Assembly: GCF_014164585.1 (NCBI RefSeq)
Contig: NZ_JACJFM010000001.1
Span: 303,490-367,489 of the forward strand
Length of the DNA: 64,000 nt
Source of the DNA: Oceanospirillum sediminis
GTDB lineage: Bacteria > Pseudomonadota > Gammaproteobacteria > Pseudomonadales > Halomonadaceae
Direction: 5' to 3'
The position numbers were made by a program, and so were the translations under genes. Below, in pieces: positions 57,616 through 64,000 of the stretch (positions are counted from its first letter, which is position 1; each line of letters opens with the position of its first letter). The notes beneath the pieces were generated by a model, which saw only the letters and a list, made by a program, of their open reading frames with translations, had not been told where the DNA came from and did not search any database.

Positions 57616-58069
57616 GATTGGCTCGGTTAATATTATAAATTCGGGTTCAGCCCTGGACGTACCCAGACAGACACCGGAGAATCAGGGGATCAGACCTGAT
57701 ATCATTTCCACCAGAAATCGGGCGTTTAATGCAAGCAGGGCAAAATTTCAAAACTCTGCAGATATTCTGTCAGCAAAGCCTTCAAATAAGATAATTAAGG
57801 CGCAGCATGCTAGCACCTTTAAACACTTACCTGCAATATGGAGACAAAAGTCAGGAAAACAAGACCCTGTTTGCGTAGCTTTCGCGATTTCCGGATGATT
57901 ACCCAAAGGCAAGAATATCAGGCTAATCCCTTTAAATTCCTGAGAAAAGTCACAATAAAAGAAACCAGCTCACAGCACCAGATCAAAAATGCTGATAAAA
58001 CGTATCAGAGCGATGTGAGCTGATACATTCAGACAACAAAGGCTGATCAGGCCTGAATGATGACAGATT
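57616..58069. other. gene-free divergent region
   Basis: A 454-base region between the divergent ABC transporter and the unknown 175-residue gene. It must contain promoters for both. I saw no clear promoter pair, terminator or repeat, and the 61-codon plus frame at 57838 is unconvincing. Confidence 0.4.
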
Positions 58070-58597
58070 ATGACCGGTCAATTAAAACGCGTTACAACGG
58101 AATATATTAACTTTGAAGACAGAATCAGGCTCAACGGCCTTACTCCGAATGGCACTGTATCTGTCTGGTTAACCCAGAGGCTCTGCAATAATCTGGTGAA
58201 GAACCTGATCGCATGGCTGGAAAAAACGATGTCAGAAATGCCAGACATCCTGCAACACAATATGCAGAGTTTTGCTCAGCAAAGAGCCCATTGTTCCCAA
58301 CAGCAACAGGCTGCATCAGAACAACCCGTCAGGCCGGATAATGAAATCAATAAGCATAAATCCTGGCTGGCTTTTTCTATCAGTCTTCAGACAGCACCTC
58401 ATGCCGTCAGACTGATCATTTCAGATCTGGCAGAAACTGAAAGCATTGAATTCAGTATGGAAGCCCGACAGCTCAGACAGTGGCTGAATATCCTGTACAA
58501 AGGCTACAGTCAGGCTAACTGGCCTGATGATATGTGGCCATCATGGATGATTGCCTCATCCGAGAATACGCTACCCAATGAGCAGGCTGTACATTAA
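58070..58597 (+). CDS. unknown protein, first gene of the SapC group
   Basis: A 175-residue protein that I do not recognise. It has a beta-like N-terminal part (TTEYINFEDRIRLNGL), a Gln-rich linker (about 66-85) and a helical C-terminal part (FSMEARQLRQWLNILYKGYSQANWP). Two cysteines, no signal peptide, no known motif. The weak ribosome site and divergence from the ABC gene suggest co-regulation. It precedes the SapC-family gene by 42 bases and might be an accessory or chaperone for secretion, but this is context only. Confidence 0.65.
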   Translation: MTGQLKRVTTEYINFEDRIRLNGLTPNGTVSVWLTQRLCNNLVKNLIAWLEKTMSEMPDILQHNMQSFAQQRAHCSQQQQAASEQPVRPDNEINKHKSWLAFSISLQTAPHAVRLIISDLAETESIEFSMEARQLRQWLNILYKGYSQANWPDDMWPSWMIASSENTLPNEQAVH

Positions 58598-58639
58598 CAC
58601 TAACAAAAACTTTGCATTACATCAGAATCGGAGAAGACG

Positions 58640-59470
58640 ATGCCTCGCTATATACCTATTCAACGCAATCTGCACCAGAGCTCTGGCTGGAAAGCTCAGC
58701 AAGAGTTCAGCTTTGCCACAGAAATGGCTCTGGTTCCACTATTAGTAGAAGAACTCAGTAATGCATTACCACATATTGCCATTGCTTTTTCAGAAAACAA
58801 GCAAACACGATCAGGCTATGAAATGGTTGGTATTCAATCTCTGCAACCAGGTAAAAACCTGCTGATTCATCCAGATGGGCGTTGGATGGGAGGCTATATC
58901 CCTGCGTTTTATCGCAGCTATCCTTTTTCCTTGTTGCAAGAAGAAGGTACGGATAACCTACATTTGTGTATCGATACTGACAGCACGTTGTTTCACGAAG
59001 TTATCGAAGATGGCGATACTCCTCTGTTAACAGAAGACGGATCTCCCTCTGAGAAAGTAAAAGAAATCATCAACTTTCTTCAACACTGCCATGCGAATAG
59101 GAACCTGACACAAAAACTATTACAGGAGTTGAAAGAAGCGGAACTGATTACTCCCTGGAACATTGAAATAAAACAACCAACAGCCGATGGTGAAGCGGAG
59201 AATGTCCCTGTTACTGGATTATTTACAATCAATAAAAAAGCTTTGGAAGAGCTGGCACCAGCGACTCTGTCAGCTCTGAATAAAAGCGGTGCACTACCTC
59301 TGGCTTATTGCCAGATCATGTCAGAACCAAGATTGAAAAACCTGTCTGCCTTTTACAGACTACATGAAAAGGTTGCAAAACAAAAAGCACAACACGCTCA
59401 GATTCAGATAACTAATCTGGATCATATATTCGGTGAATCAGAGGATGAAGACGATGTTTTCAAATTCTGA
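58640..59470 (+). CDS. SapC-family protein (PF07277 type)
   Basis: A 276-residue cytoplasmic protein of the SapC family first noted next to S-layer genes; it is unrelated to the SapC peptide permease. Landmarks are RYIPIQRNLHQSSGWK, LVPLLVEELSNALPHIAIAF and WMGGYIPAFYRSYPFSLL. It is found in many proteobacteria beside type I secretion substrates, but its function is unknown. It has an acidic tail (SEDEDDVFKF). GGAG lies six bases before the ATG. Forms a probable operon with the genes on either side. Confidence 0.85.
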   Translation: MPRYIPIQRNLHQSSGWKAQQEFSFATEMALVPLLVEELSNALPHIAIAFSENKQTRSGYEMVGIQSLQPGKNLLIHPDGRWMGGYIPAFYRSYPFSLLQEEGTDNLHLCIDTDSTLFHEVIEDGDTPLLTEDGSPSEKVKEIINFLQHCHANRNLTQKLLQELKEAELITPWNIEIKQPTADGEAENVPVTGLFTINKKALEELAPATLSALNKSGALPLAYCQIMSEPRLKNLSAFYRLHEKVAKQKAQHAQIQITNLDHIFGESEDEDDVFKF

Positions 59471-59531
59471 TATTCTCCTATGCAGGTTGTAGCGCACCCT
59501 ATCATTTAACTAAATGCACTAAGGAAAAATC

Positions 59532-59717
59532 ATGTCTAAAATTAATATCGATGGCAAAGATTACGATCTGAATACCTTGCCGGAAGAGGCTCAGAAGCAA
59601 ATTCTTTCGTTGCAGGTTTGTGATCAGAAAATCAGAAACACAGAACAAGAGCTTGCTATCCTTCAGACTGCGCGTAATGCATACGCCTTGGCTCTAAAAG
59701 GACAACTACCAGAATAA
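59532..59717 (+). CDS. small protein, DUF6447-like
   Basis: A 61-residue protein: a short beta start (KINIDGKDYDLNTLPEEAQKQI) followed by one long helix with heptad spacing (ICDQKIRNTEQELAILQTARN-like region). It resembles the small DUF6447 family, in which a K/D-I-D-G-x-x-Y-D-L start and a TARNAYA end recur; this match is from memory and moderate. AAGGAA precedes the ATG. It lies between the SapC-family gene and a hairpin cluster. Confidence 0.7.
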   Translation: MSKINIDGKDYDLNTLPEEAQKQILSLQVCDQKIRNTEQELAILQTARNAYALALKGQLPE

Positions 59718-59789
59718 TACAGTAAAGAAAGCATAAACAGTGCTGAATATTAATCTATTCTTTCGAGTCTGTAACCATTCAACTTGTCT

Positions 59790-59903
59790 CAACTATTCGC
59801 CACCTTGACGGATAGTTGATATCTGCCAGTCCATGCGTAGAAGCAGATATTGAAGAGAATGACTCAACAACCGCCTACTTCAGTAGGTAGTTGTTGAGTT
59901 TTT
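59790..59903 (+). ncRNA. candidate structured RNA of three hairpins ending in a terminator
   Basis: Three stems lie in series: 59790-59818 (ten base pairs, arms CAACTATTCG and CGGATAGTTG, one wobble, nine-base loop); 59819-59850 (eight pairs, arms ATATCTGC and GCAGATAT, 16-base loop); and 59862-59899 (nine outer pairs plus an inner CCTAC-type stem with a TTCA loop), followed by five T. It might be a small RNA, or the structured 3' end of the SapC group transcript. No protein frame crosses it. Confidence 0.45.
59862..59903 (+). terminator. intrinsic terminator
   Basis: ACTCAACAA pairs with TTGTTGAGT; an inner five-pair stem closes on TTCA; TTTTT follows. It separates the SapC group from the metallopeptidase gene. 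Confidence 0.9.
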
Positions 59904-59916
59904 ATCGTATGCATTG

Positions 59917-59940
59917 ATAGATATATCTATGCTATACAAT
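59917..59940 (+). promoter_or_regulatory. palindrome and possible promoter of the metallopeptidase gene
   Basis: ATAGATATATCTAT (59917-59930) is a perfect 14-base dyad. TACAAT (59935-59940) is a fair -10; TTGATA (59914-59919) upstream is spaced by only 15 bases and overlaps the dyad. The ATG follows 53 bases later. A regulator bound to the dyad would block this promoter. Confidence 0.4.
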
Positions 59941-59992
59941 CACTTTGTTGTTAGCCTGAAATATCAAGCCTTTTCTCATATGGAGCAGCATT

Positions 59993-61702
59993 ATGTCTAA
60001 CGAAACCTATATTGTTCAACGTGGTATAGCAGGCCGGGGGGATGGCAATGACGTATACGTCCTGTCTGCTCACCTGATTGATAGCAACGCCAGTATCATG
60101 ATTACAGACACCTTGGGCTCAAATAGCATTCAGCTGATTGGCGGGCTAAGTATTACCAGTTCAAAAATAGCCAGCAACACTCTTTTACTGGAGCTGAGCA
60201 ATGGCGCATCTGTTACTGTACTAGATGCTGAGAGCATGAACTATATCATCGGTGGCGACCCTGTAATTGGCCTTCATGGTGTCGATAAAACATTTTCCAC
60301 TTTTACTAACGATATCCTGGGACAAACAGTACCGGTCAGCGGTCTGGTTAATGGAGGAGCTGCAGAGATAAACAGCAATGGCACTGCGGTTGTAACACCC
60401 CCAGAAGACACTGATAGTCATGAATCTTCTGACTTTCTGGTTCAGGCACAAGCTAAATCAAATACAAATTCAGGTACAGGCACAGTACCTGTCACGGGCG
60501 ATAGCCCGGCCCTGGAATCCGGTGACTACTGGAGCGGCAGCACAATCACTTACTCTTATAACACCACTGAGCCAGCAGACTATGCCAGCCAGAACCTTTC
60601 AGGGTTTATTGCTTTTCCCGATGCAGCGAAAACCCCTGTGGTTGAAGCATTTAATGATATTGAAACCTTTACTGCATTAACTTTCAATCCGGTATCCGTT
60701 GATGGTGATATCGAATTTAATGCCGTTGAACAATCCGGCAGTACCGATGGTTTTGCATTTTATCCTGGCTCGGGTATTGGTGGTGATGTTTTTCTCAACA
60801 ATGATTACACCACAACGGAACAGTATGCTGCAGGCGGTTCTCCGTATTTCACCCTGATACATGAAGTGGGTCATGCGATGGGCCTGAAGCATTCCTTTGA
60901 AGACGGTGCCACTTTACCGGCAGACGAAGAAAATACCTCTCACTCCGTTATGTCCTATACCAATGTATATGACAGCAGTATTGAATTTACTCTGGTCGGT
61001 AACTCTATTAACTCACAACAGGTGCGGGATCATAACACCACGGGCTACTCTCTGTATGATGTGATGGCGCTCCAGGCCGCATACGGAGTTAACAGCACTC
61101 ATAATAATACCGATACCACTTACACCGTTAAATTCGGTACAACAGTGCAGGAAGTACTCTGGGATGCCGGTGGTACAGATCTCATTGACGCATCACAGGC
61201 AACCGGAGTCTGTACAGTAGACCTGAGAGAACAGACGTTCTCATCCATTGATGTCAAGGATGCGGCCACTCAGGCAGCAGAGAAAATTACCGAAATGGGG
61301 ATTACCAGCCAGACTTTCATCGACTTTATTAATCAGCAATATACCAATATCGATAACCAGAACGAACTCTATACCGGTGAAATGAACCTGGCCATCTCTA
61401 AGGGTGTCATTATTGAAAATGTCACCACAGGCAGTGGCAATGACCGTGTTCAGGATAACTCCGTTGATAACACCATCAATACCGGAGCCGGTAATGACAC
61501 TATTCTTCTGACAGAAGGAGGATTTGATACCGTTGATGGTGGTACAGGAACCGATACCGTTCAGCTGAATATCGCATCCTCTGCGGCACAGGTCGAAAAA
61601 CAGAATGATGGCAGCTACGTGGTGTTAGCTGATAACTTCGCCGCACAGTTAACCGGTGTAGAGAACCTGCAATTTACCGACACCACCACAACCCTGGTCT
61701 GA
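59993..61702 (+). CDS. M10 (serralysin-type) zinc metallopeptidase, type I secreted
   Basis: A 569-residue secreted protease. The catalytic zinc motif HEVGHAMGLKH gives H290, E291, H294 and H300, and the Met-turn SVMSYT places Met320. The protease domain is about 170-400. The C-terminal third has glycine- and aspartate-rich RTX sequence (TTGSGNDRVQDN, NTGAGNDTI) for calcium folding and ABC export. Unusually, about 165 residues of Ser/Thr/Gly-rich beta sequence precede the protease, and there is no signal peptide. GGAG lies seven bases before the ATG. Export by the neighbouring PrtD-type ABC system is likely. Confidence 0.92.
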   Translation: MSNETYIVQRGIAGRGDGNDVYVLSAHLIDSNASIMITDTLGSNSIQLIGGLSITSSKIASNTLLLELSNGASVTVLDAESMNYIIGGDPVIGLHGVDKTFSTFTNDILGQTVPVSGLVNGGAAEINSNGTAVVTPPEDTDSHESSDFLVQAQAKSNTNSGTGTVPVTGDSPALESGDYWSGSTITYSYNTTEPADYASQNLSGFIAFPDAAKTPVVEAFNDIETFTALTFNPVSVDGDIEFNAVEQSGSTDGFAFYPGSGIGGDVFLNNDYTTTEQYAAGGSPYFTLIHEVGHAMGLKHSFEDGATLPADEENTSHSVMSYTNVYDSSIEFTLVGNSINSQQVRDHNTTGYSLYDVMALQAAYGVNSTHNNTDTTYTVKFGTTVQEVLWDAGGTDLIDASQATGVCTVDLREQTFSSIDVKDAATQAAEKITEMGITSQTFIDFINQQYTNIDNQNELYTGEMNLAISKGVIIENVTTGSGNDRVQDNSVDNTINTGAGNDTILLTEGGFDTVDGGTGTDTVQLNIASSAAQVEKQNDGSYVVLADNFAAQLTGVENLQFTDTTTTLV

Positions 61703-61746
61703 TACCAGACCCGCTTTCTCTCGTAATACGGATAAATACCAATCAG

Positions 61747-61773
61747 AGGAAAGCCTGTGTGGCTTTCCTTTTT
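61747..61773 (+). terminator. metallopeptidase gene terminator
   Basis: AGGAAAGCC / GGCTTTCCT with a TGTGT loop, followed by TTTT on the plus strand. The T run reaches the stop codon of the convergent beta-CASP gene. Confidence 0.9.
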
Positions 61774-63253
61774 AACCCGGTGCTGACGACTCAGCAGGCA
61801 AAACAATGTCACAATCAGTGTCATCATCAAGCTGGCATAATAATGCCTGTTTCAATGCTTTCCGGGCCGGATCATCACCATGCACCAGACGAATCTGCCT
61901 CGGTTTTTCACGCATTCTGCGCACAAAGTTTACCAGATCCTTCTGGTCCGCATGAGCGGAATAACCAGACAATCGAACCGCTTCTGCCCTGATAGAATAA
62001 CGCTGACCATCCAACAATACCCAGCCTCCGACAGGGGCATATTTCAGAATATCGGCACCCGGCGTTCCTCTTGCCTGATATCCGGTAAACAGAACCTGAT
62101 GCCTGGTATCCCCCAGCATTGCCTTCAGATAGTTCACAATACGTCCTCCGCTGACCATACCACTGGCGGCAATCACCACAGCAGAGCGATGACTTTTATG
62201 AAGATATTGCACCGTTCTGAGATGCTCATCATGACGATCAACGGTATATAAAGCATCAAAACTCAGGGGATGTCGCCCCCTCTGAACCCGTTGCCGGGCC
62301 TCACTGTCCCACCAGACTTTCAGTTGCCGGTAAGCCTCTGTAAAGCGGGCTGCCAGAGGAGAGTCAACGATAATCTGTAACTGTTTTAAAGGCGATTCAG
62401 GCCCGGCCCGATGAATAATATCTTCCAGCTCATACAATAACTCCTGCGTTCTTCCGATACTGAAGGCAGGTATAATCAAGTGACCCTTTTTATTCAATGC
62501 GGCTTGTGCGTATTGTTGCAACTGATAACGCCGGTCCCGGCGGTGCTCATGCAGACGATCACCGTAGGTGCTTTCCAGCACCAGAATATCAGCACGATAA
62601 GGCGAACGAGGGGCAGGTAACAAAGGCGACCAGGGTGCACCAAGATCACCAGAAAAAACAACCCGTATATTGTCAGTGTTTTCTCTGCTTGCAGACTCTG
62701 ATCCTCGTCCACCATTGATCGGAACGCATCGGTTATCTCCGCCAGCAAACAGATCGGCTTCAACATAGGCAGAACCCAGAATATGGCCCGCTCTTTTTAA
62801 TCTCAGTCTAGCCGGTAAGCCAGATACTACCGGAATCTGATACCAAACCTTATAGGGTAAAACGACCAGCTGATTCTGTACCTGATCCAGAAATCGTTCG
62901 ATCAGCTTTTTATCCCGTGTAAAGCCTATTTTCAGAGCATCTTCAATGACCAGAGGTAATAATACGGCAGACGGTGGCGAGCAGATAATCGGCCCCCGAA
63001 AACCTGCTGCCAGTAAATACGGCAAGCGCCCGATGTGATCAATATGTACATGAGTCACCACCATAGCCCGAACAGACTCAACAGGAAAATTGATCTTCAG
63101 CTGATCAAAACTATTATCGCCATTGCTGGCTTCCTGCCCCTGAAACAGGCCACAATCAACCAGAATGGAGTTATTCTGATCGATCCAGAGCTGATGGCAG
63201 CTACCTGTGACGCCTGAAGCACCACCACGGTGAGTAATAACCGGGTAATCCAT
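61772..63253 (-). CDS. beta-CASP metallo-beta-lactamase-fold hydrolase
   Basis: A 493-residue RNase/hydrolase-type protein. The zinc motif HVHIDHIGRLP, the later LGAP-VFSGDLG segment and the beta-CASP motifs ASGMVSGGRIVNYL and LSGYSAHADQKDL define the RNA-processing branch of the family (CPSF/YSH1-like bacterial group). A C-terminal VHGD completes the metal site. GGGAGG lies four bases before the ATG. Substrate unknown; RNA is expected from the family. It converges on the metallopeptidase gene. An insertion of about 15 residues near 195 (INGGRGSESASRENT) is unusual. Confidence 0.88.
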   Translation of the reverse strand: MDYPVITHRGGASGVTGSCHQLWIDQNNSILVDCGLFQGQEASNGDNSFDQLKINFPVESVRAMVVTHVHIDHIGRLPYLLAAGFRGPIICSPPSAVLLPLVIEDALKIGFTRDKKLIERFLDQVQNQLVVLPYKVWYQIPVVSGLPARLRLKRAGHILGSAYVEADLFAGGDNRCVPINGGRGSESASRENTDNIRVVFSGDLGAPWSPLLPAPRSPYRADILVLESTYGDRLHEHRRDRRYQLQQYAQAALNKKGHLIIPAFSIGRTQELLYELEDIIHRAGPESPLKQLQIIVDSPLAARFTEAYRQLKVWWDSEARQRVQRGRHPLSFDALYTVDRHDEHLRTVQYLHKSHRSAVVIAASGMVSGGRIVNYLKAMLGDTRHQVLFTGYQARGTPGADILKYAPVGGWVLLDGQRYSIRAEAVRLSGYSAHADQKDLVNFVRRMREKPRQIRLVHGDDPARKALKQALLCQLDDDTDCDIVLPAESSAPG

Positions 63254-63307
63254 ATATCCTCCCTGATATAAAATATTCTGATATATCCATCCTGGATATT
63301 AAATATT
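63252..63307. repeat. imperfect tandem repeat in the beta-CASP gene leader
   Basis: A unit of about 26 bases starting ATATATCC and ending AAATATT occurs at 63252-63277 and again at 63281-63307 with a few differences. The first copy contains the ribosome site and start codon of the beta-CASP gene. Confidence 0.65.
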
Positions 63308-63411
63308 AGAAATAACCTAACAAAAAGTATAGCGATAATTCTCGAAGGATAAAATAGAAATACAAAGAAAATGGTTTTACTGAAACTAAGAGAGACAAAT
63401 GTACTGATTCA

Positions 63412-63434
63412 CTTCAGTGATCAATACACTGAAG
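63412..63434. repeat. hairpin in intergenic region
   Basis: CTTCAGTG and CACTGAAG form a perfect eight-base stem with a seven-base loop between the beta-CASP gene and the Rpn-like gene. No T run. The rest of this 298-base gap shows only a G7 run near 63506. Confidence 0.55.
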
Positions 63435-63551
63435 CTCAAAATATGCCGTAAATGTCTTGAACGGATCAGTTATGGCAGATACCCGCTCGACACGAATCCA
63501 AAAAGCGGGGGGGTTACTCTTTTATCAATAATTTTAGCCACCAAAACCACC

Positions 63552-64000
63552 TTAATGGAGAAATTCGTCTCTGGCCTTTTGAACCTGCTCTTCAGTCACC
63601 TGCAATGCTTCCGCTATCTGCTTATCTGCAAGACCCAGCTTAAGCAAGGTGGCAATTCCTATACGCTTTTCCTCCTGGGCTTCAGCCTGAGCCTGTTTAT
63701 ACCCTTCTTCCTTAGCTTCCACTATAAGGGTTGCCTCATCGTGTAACGCTCTTTCCCGCACAAATGCTAAGCGCTTCTCTTCTTCATCTGCACTTAACTC
63801 TCTGATACGGCCTATCGCCTGCTTGACTGGCTCATGGGTAATATTGAACATCAGTGCATCCTCCTGCCAATGTTCAAAAAAGGTAATCCATGCTTTCAGC
63901 GATTCAGAATCAGTGGCTAGCCGATCTGCTTTCTTAAGTTCGATAATATTCAGCTGGAGCTGATCACTCAGAACCACCGCCGGAATCTGCTGATCCCGCA
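63552..64000 (-). CDS. Rpn-family nuclease / putative transposase (5' part outside window)
   Basis: C-terminal part of a recombination-promoting nuclease (PD-(D/E)XK transposase-like) protein. The frame is open to the window edge, and the codons before the GTG at 63977 read RDQQIPAVV, continuing the family's typical LQLNIIELKKADRLA stretch, so the gene clearly starts beyond 64000. The C-terminus has a charged coiled stretch (AEAQEEKRIGIA) and the helix-turn-helix-like LLKLGLADKQIAEALQVTEEQV found at the end of these proteins. The catalytic half is outside the window. Families like this spread as selfish or DNA-repair elements. Confidence 0.85.
   Translation of the reverse strand, partial: RDQQIPAVVLSDQLQLNIIELKKADRLATDSESLKAWITFFEHWQEDALMFNITHEPVKQAIGRIRELSADEEEKRLAFVRERALHDEATLIVEAKEEGYKQAQAEAQEEKRIGIATLLKLGLADKQIAEALQVTEEQVQKARDEFLH

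Noticed and set aside
1..64000. tRNA genes, rRNA genes and CRISPR arrays
   Set aside because: No cloverleaf with a GGTTCGAATCC-type arm, no rRNA-like sequence and no regularly spaced direct repeats were recognised by eye; a covariance-model scan would be decisive.

Overview
The window looks like a piece of a gammaproteobacterial chromosome of moderate GC content. It most resembles the marine Oceanospirillales-type relatives of Pseudomonas. The main evidence is the housekeeping order recJ-thrC-hom-dsbC-xerD-rplS-trmD-rimM-rpsP-ffh-ypjD-yfjD, together with gammaproteobacterial genes such as yqcC, yegS, cmoA/cmoM, holC, yqiA and a DUF3549 gene. Genus assignment is inference. No tRNA, rRNA, CRISPR array or complete insertion sequence was seen.

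Layout. 1-8.9 kb: the prkA (yeaG) kinase gene, cut by the left edge, a small membrane protein, an AraC regulator, a long HDOD signalling protein, a membrane-anchored unknown, and a histidine kinase with an REC/HD-GYP response regulator. 9.3-17.3 kb: an orphan protein resembling the Wadjet JetD (DUF2220) fold, a TetR regulator, yjbQ, yqcC, a CPA2/Kef-type antiporter, a ComFB-like protein, yegS and a DUF3549 protein. 17.4-24.2 kb: small unknowns, a UspB-like protein, two tandem EAL-HDOD proteins, a RidA protein, cinA and an unknown. 24.8-32.4 kb: valS, holC, cmoA, rsmC, cmoM and a porin. 32.7-46.3 kb: the conserved housekeeping block. 46.3-49.7 kb: an esterase, a GNAT enzyme, an ion channel and yqiA.

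49.8-61.7 kb is the most distinctive region, a type I secretion island. A minus-strand ABC ATPase - HlyD adaptor - TolC operon is flanked by genes for three probable secreted substrates: a DUF4214/RTX-like protein, a choice-of-anchor-L/DUF4214 protein and an M10 zinc metallopeptidase. A divergent group encodes an unknown protein, a SapC-family protein and a 61-residue protein. It ends in a run of three strong hairpins that may be a structured RNA. The window closes with a beta-CASP metallo-hydrolase and a partial Rpn-type nuclease/transposase gene.

Functional themes: regulatory proteins linked to cyclic-di-GMP or HDOD folds are unusually frequent in the first 22 kb (HDOD protein, HD-GYP regulator, ComFB-like protein, two EAL-HDOD proteins). 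The wobble-uridine enzymes cmoA and cmoM flank rsmC. The rpsP operon and ffh join ribosome biogenesis to protein targeting. Several genes seem to start at TTG or GTG; starts were chosen from visible Shine-Dalgarno spacing and remain predictions.
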